DNA from: Parabacteroides faecis
GTDB lineage: Bacteria; Bacteroidota; Bacteroidia; Bacteroidales; Tannerellaceae
NCBI RefSeq assembly: GCF_014647375.1
Contig: NZ_BMPB01000006.1
Location: 310,001-374,000 of the forward strand
Direction: 5' to 3'
Length of the DNA: 64,000 bases
Program-made: the position numbers and the translations under genes
In this document: positions 9,292-18,219 of the stretch, in pieces
How the letters are laid out: each line of letters starts with the position of its first letter
Numbering within the stretch: the stretch's first letter is position 1
The notes under the pieces: generated by a model
Told to the model about the DNA's origin: nothing
The model's database searches: none
Seen by the model: the letters and a program-made list of their open reading frames with translations, nothing else

Positions 9292-10116
9292 TTAGTTGAA
9301 ACCGATCCTTATATTCTTGTTGTTGAATGCCGGATAGACTAAGAACTGGCGATCCATCCGTCTGTTCCAGGGATTATACTCGTAGTTGATCCCTACACCA
9401 ACGCGGAACCCTTCTGCTACTTTAACTTCAAAGGCACCTCCTACACTGGTGTGATTATAATATGGGTTCAACAGCATATGCGGATTTGTACGTTCTCCTT
9501 TCTGATAAAACGCATATTGTCCCCAGCCTCTCAATGTCAACCAATCGGAGGCTTCAAAGCTGACAGAAGCATTGACCCCTCCCATGAAATCGGGGCTATA
9601 ATTGAATGGGGTAAAATACCGTCCTGCAAAAGCTCCTCCTGTAAGTGTCCATCGATCCTGCTGCCATACGAGGGATGAACTTACCCTTGTAAGTCCGCCT
9701 ACACCGGGCCAGGTGAACTGTTCTCCGACAGTCAGCAAACCGGTTGTTTCACTGATCGGAGTAAAATCGAATTCCTGAAAATCGAGTGCCATAGGAGATA
9801 TGCGACGTATCATTGGCGTAAATACATTAAAAAACGGACGATAAGCTTGTGACAGAACCTGCATATCCATCGGCCGTTCGTCATGGATTTGCGGAAAGTC
9901 TGGGGTAAACTCTCTGAGTTTCTTTTCAAACTCGGTTAGTTTGGATGGGGTATACGTTTTGTAAGATAACTCCGGTATATTGAAATCAAGCGCTTTGAAC
10001 TTGGGTACGGCCGTAAGTTTCCCTTCACGATTCAGAACAAAATCAAATACAGACTGCGCATGACTATATGATACACACGCCAATAGTGCTATTATTATAA
10101 AATATCCCCGCTTCAT
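9292..10116 (-). CDS. Predicted outer-membrane protein of unknown function
   Basis: A signal peptide (MKRGYFIIIALLACVSYSHAQ) is followed by about 100 residues without clear features, then alternating hydrophobic strands rich in aromatic residues (VGGLTRVSSSLVWQ, DWLTLRGWGQYAFYQ, GFRVGVGINYEYNPW). This is the pattern of a small outer-membrane beta-barrel. I chose 10116 over the ATGs at 10125 and 10128 because it directly begins the signal peptide. It is convergent with the dehydrogenase and divergent from the sigma operon. I do not recognise a named family. Confidence 0.7.
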   Translation of the reverse strand: MKRGYFIIIALLACVSYSHAQSVFDFVLNREGKLTAVPKFKALDFNIPELSYKTYTPSKLTEFEKKLREFTPDFPQIHDERPMDMQVLSQAYRPFFNVFTPMIRRISPMALDFQEFDFTPISETTGLLTVGEQFTWPGVGGLTRVSSSLVWQQDRWTLTGGAFAGRYFTPFNYSPDFMGGVNASVSFEASDWLTLRGWGQYAFYQKGERTNPHMLLNPYYNHTSVGGAFEVKVAEGFRVGVGINYEYNPWNRRMDRQFLVYPAFNNKNIRIGFN

Positions 10117-10199
10117 ACACAACATCATTTTATTGACGCTAAGATAGATTATTTGCTTAAAATAAGCTATTTATTCTTCTTGTTTTTACTTAAATAACA

Positions 10200-10207
10200 T
10201 ATATTTG
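10200..10207 (+). promoter_or_regulatory. Candidate -7 box for the ECF sigma operon
   Basis: TATATTTG matches TAnnTTTG, with a TTG-containing -33-like segment at 10180-10182. It would give a leader of about 120 nt before the sigma ATG. Confidence 0.4.
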
Positions 10208-10331
10208 TCTTATATCTACTATCAGGTGGACTGTTTCTTTTACAAATAAAAAAAATATTTTCAATTTTCTCTATCAGCCTGCAACATTGAAAGGACCTTT
10301 TTCATCATACAGATAGAGAGTAATATTACCT

Positions 10332-10880
10332 ATGGACGAACAGCTGTTAATTGCCGGATGCAAACGTGGGGAGTCATGGGCTCGTAAAGAGATATACGAG
10401 CTGTATGCTCCTGCCATGATGAGTGTGTGTATGCGGTATGTAAATAACAGGGAAACTGCTCGTGATTTGTTGCAGGATGGATTTATCAAGATATTCACGA
10501 AAATAGGAAGTTATACGGGGAGCGGTGCGTTTCCCGGTTGGGTTCGCAGGGTATTTGTTACTACAGCTCTTGAATATCTGAGAAAAAACGATGCGATCCG
10601 GTTAAGCGTTAATTTTGATGATTGCGGGGAATTGGCGGATGAAGTGGATGTATCGGCATTAGAACGTTTATCTGCCGATGATCTGCATGCCTGTATTGCC
10701 CGTTTGCCGAATGGCTACCGGACGGTATTCAACCTCTATGCGATAGAGGGATATTCTCATAGTGAGATAGCAGAAATGCTACATATCAGTGAAGTAACCT
10801 CGCGAACACAGTTTGTTCGGGCGCGGAAGGTGTTACAAAAAAGTGTTCAATCATTAATCAAGCATGAAAATGCGCAGTGA
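10332..10880 (+). CDS. ECF-type RNA polymerase sigma factor
   Basis: This is 182 residues with two conserved domains. Region 2 runs about 15-80 (EIYELYAPAMMSVCMRYV, TARDLLQDGFIKIF). Region 4 runs about 120-175 (IARLPNGYRTVFNLYAIEGYSHSEIAEML, then SEVTSRTQFVRARKVL). It directs RNA polymerase to a small regulon under control of a membrane anti-sigma factor. Its last 17 bases overlap the next gene, whose N-terminus looks like the anti-sigma partner, so the two are translationally coupled. Confidence 0.92.
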   Translation: MDEQLLIAGCKRGESWARKEIYELYAPAMMSVCMRYVNNRETARDLLQDGFIKIFTKIGSYTGSGAFPGWVRRVFVTTALEYLRKNDAIRLSVNFDDCGELADEVDVSALERLSADDLHACIARLPNGYRTVFNLYAIEGYSHSEIAEMLHISEVTSRTQFVRARKVLQKSVQSLIKHENAQ

Positions 10881-12111
10881 TACGGATCATAGAGAACAAT
10901 TGGATGATTTCAGCGAATTCATGAAACGGAAACTGGAGAACCACCGGTTACCCGTCGATGATCTTTGCTGGGAAGGGATCGAGCCTCGTATGAGACCCCG
11001 CGGACAGAAATGGCTGTGGTGGGCCGGAAGTTCTGTGGCTGCAGCTGTCATTGCATTATTATTTTTATTTGCACCTTTTCGGACAGAAGAGATACCCGAC
11101 GGAAGTCAAGAATTACCGGTGGCTGTTACTGATGATAATAGAGAGAATGTATATGAGGAGAGTCCGGAAGATGTTCGGGAGGAAACAACTTCATTTGTGG
11201 GACAACCTGTTCCAAAGGAAAAACTGATTGCTGCTGTTGTTTCTGACGAATCTTCCACTGTTCTGATTGCTGAAAAAGAAATACCGGAAATAGCCGATAG
11301 TGTAGAGATACAGGATGAAACTGTTCAGTTAGCCGATGAAGGGAAGAAGGTATCTTCACCTGACCTGTATAGTTATGAGTCAAAAAAACAGACGTATTCT
11401 TCAGCTGGCAAGAATAGAAAGGCAGAAGGAAAGTGGTCTGTAAATGCGGGATTCGGAACAGGTGGTCATGTGTCATTAGGGTTAGGATACGATTATGCCG
11501 TAGAGGCACCCAATGACCATTTTAATCCAAGTTATCCCGGGACGATTCCGCCTCCGGTTAAACCTCCCTTTTTCGGAAATTCAACTGTTTTGTCATCCGA
11601 TGAATATACGAGTGTAGATGCAGCCTTGCCTTTGTCTTTCGGCCTGACTGTGCGTAGAGATTTCAATCGTTATATCGGGTTGGAAACCGGATTGGTCTAT
11701 ACCTATCTGGCATCGAATCTGGATAAGTGGGATAACATTCACTACAAGTCGCGGTTAGAGCTTCATTATTTGGGTATTCCGGTAAATCTGGTAGTATCCC
11801 TTTGGCAAAATTCTCGGTGGAAAATCTATTTATCCGGTGGTTTTATGGTTGAAAAAGGATTAAGAGCCAAACAGACAGAAACCCGGTATTGGCAGACAGA
11901 TGTGAAGACTCTGGTAGACAAGGGGGGGATAAACGGCTTGCAATGGTCATTGAATGCGTCTGCCGGTGTTTCCTATCGTTTTTACAAGGATTGGAATATT
12001 TATTTCGAACCGCGTATTTCACATTATTTTGATAATAACCAACCGGTAAGCATCCGCACGGAACATTCTGTACTCGTCGGATTGGGGGCCGGTATCCGTT
12101 TTGATTTTTAA
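10864..12111 (+). CDS. Anti-sigma-like single-span protein fused to a beta-barrel domain
   Basis: This 415-residue protein overlaps the sigma gene by 17 bp. About 50 cytoplasmic residues (DDFSEFMKRKLENHRLPVDD) precede one transmembrane helix at about 52-72. An acidic, low-complexity linker of about 120 residues follows (many Glu and Val). The C-terminal 220 residues look like a PorT/OmpA-type beta-barrel (WSVNAGFGTGGHVSLGLGYDY, ending VLVGLGAGIRFDF). If both predictions hold, one chain crosses the inner membrane and reaches the outer membrane, linking barrel state to sigma activity. Similar architectures occur in Bacteroidetes, but I know of no worked-out mechanism. Confidence 0.75.
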   Translation: MKMRSDTDHREQLDDFSEFMKRKLENHRLPVDDLCWEGIEPRMRPRGQKWLWWAGSSVAAAVIALLFLFAPFRTEEIPDGSQELPVAVTDDNRENVYEESPEDVREETTSFVGQPVPKEKLIAAVVSDESSTVLIAEKEIPEIADSVEIQDETVQLADEGKKVSSPDLYSYESKKQTYSSAGKNRKAEGKWSVNAGFGTGGHVSLGLGYDYAVEAPNDHFNPSYPGTIPPPVKPPFFGNSTVLSSDEYTSVDAALPLSFGLTVRRDFNRYIGLETGLVYTYLASNLDKWDNIHYKSRLELHYLGIPVNLVVSLWQNSRWKIYLSGGFMVEKGLRAKQTETRYWQTDVKTLVDKGGINGLQWSLNASAGVSYRFYKDWNIYFEPRISHYFDNNQPVSIRTEHSVLVGLGAGIRFDF

Positions 12112-12151
12112 TTAAGAGAGTTAGCATATTAATCCACTAAATTTATTGAAG

Positions 12152-13417
12152 ATGAAAAAACTAATGAGTCTGTTCTGTCTGTCGTTGATCTGTTTGTTTT
12201 GCGGATGTAATGATGATATGAAGGTAAAAGAGACAGTTACCTATACGGTGAATAAACCTGTGTATATGTCAGCCAATGCGTTCCGTTCTTCTGTGAAGGT
12301 GAATGCGTTGCCGGAAGAAATTACGCAGCAGGGAAAGATTTGTTTCTATGAAGGTTATCTGTATATGTCAGAACCCGGAAAAGGAATCCATATTATCGAT
12401 AACAGAAATCCTTCGTCACCAGCTTTGGTCGGTTTTATAGAATTGATGGGAAATGCCGATTTGGCTATCCGTAACAATCTGTTATATGCGGATTCGTATG
12501 TCGACCTGGTGTGGTTCGATATCACTAATCCGGCTTTACCGGTGTTGAAGAGTCGGTTGGAAAATGTTTTTCCACAGAGTTTCCCACCGATTGAGGACGG
12601 TATAATAGATTCCGAAGTTTTTTCCGAAGCAGGAAAAGCCAAAGGTATCGTTATAGGCTGGACACAGGAAGAAGTAACGGAAACCTATGAGTATTATAAA
12701 GATGAAATCTACTATAATGATATGGCGACAAATTCCGGTAACAGTAGCGGTGGTTCTTCCACGGGAGTGAATGGTTCTATGTCCCGCTTTGGTCTTTATA
12801 AGGATTATCTGTATGTCGTTTTGAATAATCAGATGGATATTTTCGATCTTTCCGGTGAAGAACCGGTTGTTGCAACTGAAACTATTCCTGTCGGATGGAA
12901 TGTCGAAACGATTTTCAGTTATAAGGAATATATGTTCATGGGAACGCCCACTGGTATGCTGATCTATTCGGTAAAAGACCCGATAAAGCCGGAGTATCAG
13001 TCGGCAATGGTTCATGTGTACGGTTGTGATCCCGTAGTTGTGGAAGATGATATTGCTTATGTGACTGTCCATTCCGGTAATAATTGCGGGCAAAACTTTA
13101 ACGAACTGATCATTTTAGATGTCAGTGATGTAAAAAGTCCGCAACCGATCGTAGCTTATACCATGACAAAGCCTAAAGGACTGGGTATCGATAACGGGAC
13201 TCTTTTCCTTTGTGACGACGGCCTGAAGATTTATAACGCATCAGATCCGCAAACATTGATGGCCAACCGTCTAGCTCATTATTCCGGCATGGAAGGATAT
13301 GATGTGATTCCACATGGGAATGTCTTGATGATGATGGCTGAAGACGGTATTTATCAGTATGACTATTCTGATCTGAAAGAGATCAGGTTGTTGAGTAAGC
13401 TGGCGGTGAAGAAATGA
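12152..13417 (+). CDS. LVIVD-repeat lipoprotein
   Basis: A lipoprotein signal (MKKLMSLFCLSLICLFCGC) leads into repeated units of the LVIVD type: GKGIHIIDNRNPSSPALVG, LVWFDITNPALPVLKS, MLIYSVKDPIKPEYQS and LIILDVSDVKSPQPIVA. These repeats form a predicted beta-propeller at the cell surface or in the periplasm. I prefer the ATG at 12152 over the TTG two codons earlier. It sits 40 bp after the barrel protein and is probably the third gene of the sigma operon. No enzymatic role is indicated; binding is likely. Confidence 0.85.
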   Translation: MKKLMSLFCLSLICLFCGCNDDMKVKETVTYTVNKPVYMSANAFRSSVKVNALPEEITQQGKICFYEGYLYMSEPGKGIHIIDNRNPSSPALVGFIELMGNADLAIRNNLLYADSYVDLVWFDITNPALPVLKSRLENVFPQSFPPIEDGIIDSEVFSEAGKAKGIVIGWTQEEVTETYEYYKDEIYYNDMATNSGNSSGGSSTGVNGSMSRFGLYKDYLYVVLNNQMDIFDLSGEEPVVATETIPVGWNVETIFSYKEYMFMGTPTGMLIYSVKDPIKPEYQSAMVHVYGCDPVVVEDDIAYVTVHSGNNCGQNFNELIILDVSDVKSPQPIVAYTMTKPKGLGIDNGTLFLCDDGLKIYNASDPQTLMANRLAHYSGMEGYDVIPHGNVLMMMAEDGIYQYDYSDLKEIRLLSKLAVKK

Positions 13418-13437
13418 TATAGGAATATATAAATGGG

Positions 13438-13475
13438 AAGAGATGGCGATTATTTGAGTCATCTCTTTTTTTGTT
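13438..13475 (+). terminator. Intrinsic terminator after the LVIVD gene
   Basis: An 8-bp stem (AAGAGATG pairing with CATCTCTT) with a 14-nt loop is followed by a run of T with one G. It lies 20 bp after the LVIVD stop and separates that operon from the FecR-SusCD locus. Confidence 0.75.
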
Positions 13476-13625
13476 TTAAATAGATTGATTGTTTGTTTTC
13501 TAAATGCTTTATTTATAGGTTACTACTGGTCGTACAGATATTAGCTTTTAATTTTATTTTCAAAAAGTTTATTTTTACCCTACCCATTTTTATTCTTTTG
13601 ATTGTAATATGAAAAAAGAATAGAA

Positions 13626-14804
13626 ATGGAATCTGATAAGATATATAAAATCATATTGACAGTCCTGGCAGGCGAAGAAACTCAGGAAGAACACGAACAA
13701 CTTTCTGCATGGTTGAATGAGTCTGAAGAAAATAGGCGGGAATATAGTCAAATCGAGCGACTTTACCAGCTTTCTTCATCTTCGTCTTCAAAAAAAGTCT
13801 CTTCATATTATGATGTAGAGCAGGCGTGGAAGTTTGTTAAAGGCCAAACAATAGATAAAAGAAAATCTTTTATATTCAGAAAATGGATTTCGTATGCAGC
13901 TATGTTGACTCTTTTGTTAACGGCAGGAATGTTCTATCTATATAAACAGCAATTATATTCTCTTTCCAGCCAGGTGAATTTGGAACAACTGAAAGAACCA
14001 ATTCTTCTATTGGACAATGGAGAAACAATCTCTTTGGATAAGGATACTTTTTCAATAGAAAACGAACATACAATTATTCACAAAAAAGCGAAAGTTCTTT
14101 CTTATGTCCCTCAAGAGAAGGAAGAACAAAATATAAAGACAGATAGGAAGAATCGTTTAGTGATACCTAAAGGCAAAACTTACGAATTGAAACTCTCCGA
14201 TGGAACCCATGTGTGGTTAAATTCCGAATCGGAATTAATTTATCCGACCAATTTTACAGGTAATACTCGTGAAGTGATATTGAGGGGAGAGGCCTTTTTT
14301 GATGTTGCAAAAGATGCATCCAAACCTTTTATTGTAGAAAATAATCAAATGAAGATAAAAGTATTGGGTACATCGTTTAATGTATCTGGTTATGTGTCGG
14401 AAAGGTTACAAAATGTCACTTTGGTAAACGGTTCCGTACAAGTTCAGATAGATAACGATTCTGCCTTTCGGATTTCTCCATCGGAACAATTTTCATATGA
14501 TAAAGAAAAACAAACTACAAGTATACAAGTTGTTAATACAGATTTATATACAGCGTGGACTGAAGGAAAGTATATTTTTAAGGATACGAGACTTGAAGAT
14601 ATTTTATCCAAGTTGCAGCGATGGTATGATTTTGAGATAATTTACCTGCAGGAAGAGTTGAAGAATAGGCGTTTTTCAATAGTGATTAATCGTGAAGACA
14701 ACCTGAAAGATGTATTGGAGGTTATAAGCTTCACTTCGAATGTAAAACTTGTGCAAGAAAACAACATAATTAAAGTGAAATATTTAGAGAAAGGAGGAGA
14801 ATGA
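13626..14804 (+). CDS. FecR-family anti-sigma factor
   Basis: This is 392 residues. The cytoplasmic N-terminal region (residues 1-90) contains LTVLAGEETQEEHEQLSAWLNES, typical of sigma-binding FecR domains. One transmembrane helix follows at about 90-110 (WISYAAMLTLLLTAGMFYLY). Next come a periplasmic FecR domain (LVIPKGKTYELKLSDGTHVWLNSES to about residue 285) and a C-terminal DUF4974 domain (LEDILSKLQRWYDFEIIYL). In known systems the SusC STN domain contacts FecR and releases the ECF sigma factor. No sigma gene lies directly upstream; the only local candidate is at 26065-26592 on the other strand. Confidence 0.93.
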   Translation: MESDKIYKIILTVLAGEETQEEHEQLSAWLNESEENRREYSQIERLYQLSSSSSSKKVSSYYDVEQAWKFVKGQTIDKRKSFIFRKWISYAAMLTLLLTAGMFYLYKQQLYSLSSQVNLEQLKEPILLLDNGETISLDKDTFSIENEHTIIHKKAKVLSYVPQEKEEQNIKTDRKNRLVIPKGKTYELKLSDGTHVWLNSESELIYPTNFTGNTREVILRGEAFFDVAKDASKPFIVENNQMKIKVLGTSFNVSGYVSERLQNVTLVNGSVQVQIDNDSAFRISPSEQFSYDKEKQTTSIQVVNTDLYTAWTEGKYIFKDTRLEDILSKLQRWYDFEIIYLQEELKNRRFSIVINREDNLKDVLEVISFTSNVKLVQENNIIKVKYLEKGGE

Positions 14805-14831
14805 AATAAGATAATTATGAAAAACACGAAA

Positions 14832-14858
14832 GAGGTAGTATCTGATACATACTACCTC
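14832..14858 (+). other. Perfect hairpin between fecR and susC
   Basis: GAGGTAGTAT and ATACTACCTC form a 10-bp perfect stem with a 7-nt loop. No T-run follows, so it is not a standard terminator. It may pause transcription, stabilise the susC message or lower read-through from fecR. Confidence 0.55.
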
Positions 14859-14915
14859 CATACAACAAATTAAAAACAATAGTATAATAATTTCTAACTT
14901 GTAAATCACAAATTT

Positions 14916-17900
14916 ATGGAAAAAACAGGTATAGGTCTTTTATCTAATACCCAAAAACTCTTAAAAAGGTCGATTTTTATAGTTTCGTTATGTGGTACCC
15001 TTACTGGGGGAGCACTGGACTTATATGCTTCAGAGTCAGTATTTGAACAAAACTATAGTCTGACACTTTCTTATAACAATGCATCCCTGGAACAGGTTTT
15101 GGATGCAATTTCAAAGCAAACAGGCATTAAAATAGCTTATAGTAATGATGTCATTGTAGAGAAACAGCAGATAACCGTCAATATTAAAACGACGGATATA
15201 CGGGAAGCTTTGCGTGTAGTGCTTGGAGATGGATACACGTTTAAACAGATAGATGATTATATTGCAATTGCAAAAACGACTAAGGCGGAATCGACCGTTA
15301 CAAACAGTGTTGCTGACGATCGTGAATGGACTATCCAGGGGCAGGTTGTAGAAAATATAGAACCACCGGTTCCATTAGCAGGAGTGAATGTCATGATCAA
15401 AGGGACAACCATAGGTACGGTGACTGATGTCAATGGATATTTCAGTATCAAAGCCAAGCGAGGTGATATATTGGTATTCAAATATATTGGTTTTAAAGAT
15501 TTTGAACATGTTGTTTCTCGTGCCATAAGTAACTTAACGGTATCTATGAGTTCGGATTCTGAAGAAATTGATGAAATCATCGTAACTGGTTTCTCGTCGG
15601 AAAAGAGAATGAACTCTGTTTCTGCTGTATCTACATTGGATGTTACGAAGAATATGGCAACTAAACCTATCACTTCTTTGTCACAATCTTTACAGGGAGG
15701 TATCACCGGTTTGAATGTATCGCAAAGTTCCGGTCTACCGGGTGCCGATGCTGCTGTTATCAAGATTCGTGGTATCTCCTCTTTGTTGACCAACAACGAC
15801 CCGTTGGTATTGGTGGATGGTATTCCGATGGATATGAACCAGCTGGATCCGAATACGATTGAAAGCGTTACCATATTGAAAGATGCTGCCGCGTCTGCTA
15901 TTTATGGAGCTCGTGCTGCTAATGGTGTGATTGTTGTAAAAACCAAACGTGGTATGCCAGGGAAGGTAAGCGTATCTTATAATGGGTATGTTGGTGTTCA
16001 ACAAGCTACTTATCTTCCAGAAATGGTCGATGCTGCGACTTATATGGAAATGTCGAATGTAGCTAACCAAAATATTGGTGGAGATCCGACTTATTCGCAG
16101 GAAGCAATTAATGCAACCCGCAACCAAATAGATCCGATCAAGTATCCGAATACGGACTGGATGGACTTTATTTTTAACAATGGGTTAATCCATAGTCATT
16201 CAGTAGGTCTTTCTGGTGGTAGTAACCTAGCGCGTTTCGCTTTAACTGTAAATTATTTGAATAACGAAGGATTAGTTGAAAAATCCAAGTTTGACCGTTT
16301 GAATATCCGTGCCAATACGACTGTCAACCTGATGGATAATTTGTCTGTGGATATGGACTTCAATTCATATCGTACGAACAAATATGAGCCGATGTATAGG
16401 GATGGAGCTTATACGTCAGAAATTATTCGGTATTCTTATACAACTCCACCAACAACCATGGGTAGATATCCGATGAAAGAAGGTAACGATATCGTTTACT
16501 ATGGTAATCGTCCGGAACAACGTAACCCAGCTGCTATGTTGGATCGTGGTGGCGAATACAAAGCGTTGGAAGATAATATCAGTATTAACTTGGCTCCTCG
16601 TTGGGAAGTGCTTCCTAAGTTAATTTTACGAGGACAGTATTCTTATCGTATCAGTAGTACGGCAAATAATAGAAAAAGACGTGCTTACAATTTCTTTGAT
16701 TACGAAACGGATGGATTTTTGCAGACCTGGAGTGCTATTAATGAGGCAGGTAAAGATCGAACCAGTTATTATTACATTGGCGGTACGGCTGAATATACGT
16801 TAGAAAAGGACAAACACCGTTTGTTTGCGATTGGAGGTTACAACCAAGAGCTGACCAATAAAGGTGACTGGGATCAATGGTCAATGGTATCTATGTTTCT
16901 GAAAGCCAATTATACATTCAACGACCGTTATCTGATTGAAGGTACTGTACGTCGTGATGGTTCTTCACGTTTTGGTAAAGGCCACAAATTTGGAGTATTC
17001 CCTTCTGTCGGTTTGGGATGGAATTTGCATGAAGAAAACTTTATAAAGAATAATCTGAAGTTTGTGAATAATTTCAAGGTCAGAGGGTCATTTGGTACAT
17101 TGGGTAATGAAAATATTGATAAGCTATATAAATATCAAAACCTGATTGATGCGGGTAATGGTAATGAAACGGTATTCGGTAATCCGAACCTGACTTGGGA
17201 AACGATTCAGATGTTCAATGTGGGTGCGGACATCCGTTTGTTCAAAGATTTGGATATTACGATTGACTATTATAACAAACTGACCAAAGACTTGATTCTT
17301 GAACCTCCTATCTCTTTCATTGGTGGAACTCAAAAAGTTTTCTTGAACTCCGGCCAATTGAGAAATAGAGGTTGGGAAATTGACTTGAATTATGGTAAGC
17401 AGTTGACTAAAGATTTCGGATTTAATATTCATGGTGGTTTAAGCCACAACGAGAATGAAATCGAAGAATTGTTTGGCGGACCGTATTATAATGATAATAA
17501 TACTACTATTCATCAAGAAGGATATGCTTTGAATAGTTATCTGGTTTATCCAACTGCCGGTTTGTTACAAGAAAGCGATTTTACGAAAAATGCAGATGGT
17601 AAGTGGATTCCTAAAGAAGGAGTTGTTATTTGGGACGGTCAGCAGCCTGGTGATATCCATTACATAGACCAAAATAAGGATGGAGAGATTACAGCTGACG
17701 ACCGTGTGATTCGTGGAGACGAACAACCGTCGTTGAACTACTTTGCCAATATTTCATTAGATTGGAAAAAATGGAGTTTGGAAGTTCTGTTCCAAGGGGT
17801 AACTGGGGTAGATGCTTACTATTCGGCTCCTTATTCATTCGGTCTGGATATAACGGGAGATGGTTTGGTTCCATTGGCAGCACAAAAAGACTATTGGACA

Positions 17901-18206
17901 CCGACCAATACCGATGCACGTTATCCGCGTTTGGCTCCGAATGCAACGTATGGAAATAACGGACATCAGTCTGATTTCTGGTTCTTTGATGCCGGTTATT
18001 GCCGTGTAAAATATATCCAGCTAGGATATACATTCGATCAACTCGGATTGAAGAAATTGGGTATTTCCAGTGTTCGTTTGTATGTAAATGCGCAGAATCC
18101 GTTTACATTTACTAAGAGTGACCTGGTAGATCCGGAAAGTAGAGGTCAGTTGGCTTCTTATCCGTTGGTGAAGACCTACTCTTTTGGTGTTAATTTGAAT
18201 TTCTAA
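14916..18206 (+). CDS. SusC/RagA-family TonB-linked transporter with STN signalling domain
   Basis: This is 1096 residues. An export signal is followed by an STN domain at about 48-118 (YNNASLEQVLDAISKQTGIKIAYS). Next come a carboxypeptidase-like domain at about 142-215 (LAGVNVMIKGTTIGTVTDVNGYFSI), a TonB box and plug (DEIIVTGFSSEKR, LVLVDGIPMDMNQL), and a barrel ending SFGVNLNF. STN domains signal ligand binding to a FecR anti-sigma, so this is a transducing receptor paired with the FecR gene just upstream. With the SusD gene 13 bp downstream it forms the glycan-import pair of the locus. The glycan is unknown. Confidence 0.96.
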   Translation: MEKTGIGLLSNTQKLLKRSIFIVSLCGTLTGGALDLYASESVFEQNYSLTLSYNNASLEQVLDAISKQTGIKIAYSNDVIVEKQQITVNIKTTDIREALRVVLGDGYTFKQIDDYIAIAKTTKAESTVTNSVADDREWTIQGQVVENIEPPVPLAGVNVMIKGTTIGTVTDVNGYFSIKAKRGDILVFKYIGFKDFEHVVSRAISNLTVSMSSDSEEIDEIIVTGFSSEKRMNSVSAVSTLDVTKNMATKPITSLSQSLQGGITGLNVSQSSGLPGADAAVIKIRGISSLLTNNDPLVLVDGIPMDMNQLDPNTIESVTILKDAAASAIYGARAANGVIVVKTKRGMPGKVSVSYNGYVGVQQATYLPEMVDAATYMEMSNVANQNIGGDPTYSQEAINATRNQIDPIKYPNTDWMDFIFNNGLIHSHSVGLSGGSNLARFALTVNYLNNEGLVEKSKFDRLNIRANTTVNLMDNLSVDMDFNSYRTNKYEPMYRDGAYTSEIIRYSYTTPPTTMGRYPMKEGNDIVYYGNRPEQRNPAAMLDRGGEYKALEDNISINLAPRWEVLPKLILRGQYSYRISSTANNRKRRAYNFFDYETDGFLQTWSAINEAGKDRTSYYYIGGTAEYTLEKDKHRLFAIGGYNQELTNKGDWDQWSMVSMFLKANYTFNDRYLIEGTVRRDGSSRFGKGHKFGVFPSVGLGWNLHEENFIKNNLKFVNNFKVRGSFGTLGNENIDKLYKYQNLIDAGNGNETVFGNPNLTWETIQMFNVGADIRLFKDLDITIDYYNKLTKDLILEPPISFIGGTQKVFLNSGQLRNRGWEIDLNYGKQLTKDFGFNIHGGLSHNENEIEELFGGPYYNDNNTTIHQEGYALNSYLVYPTAGLLQESDFTKNADGKWIPKEGVVIWDGQQPGDIHYIDQNKDGEITADDRVIRGDEQPSLNYFANISLDWKKWSLEVLFQGVTGVDAYYSAPYSFGLDITGDGLVPLAAQKDYWTPTNTDARYPRLAPNATYGNNGHQSDFWFFDAGYCRVKYIQLGYTFDQLGLKKLGISSVRLYVNAQNPFTFTKSDLVDPESRGQLASYPLVKTYSFGVNLNF

Positions 18207-18219
18207 GCTAGATTGTATC

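Noticed and set aside
12355-13093. Minus-strand frames of 95 and 185 codons across the LVIVD gene
   Set aside because: They lie wholly inside a well-supported gene and show no motif.
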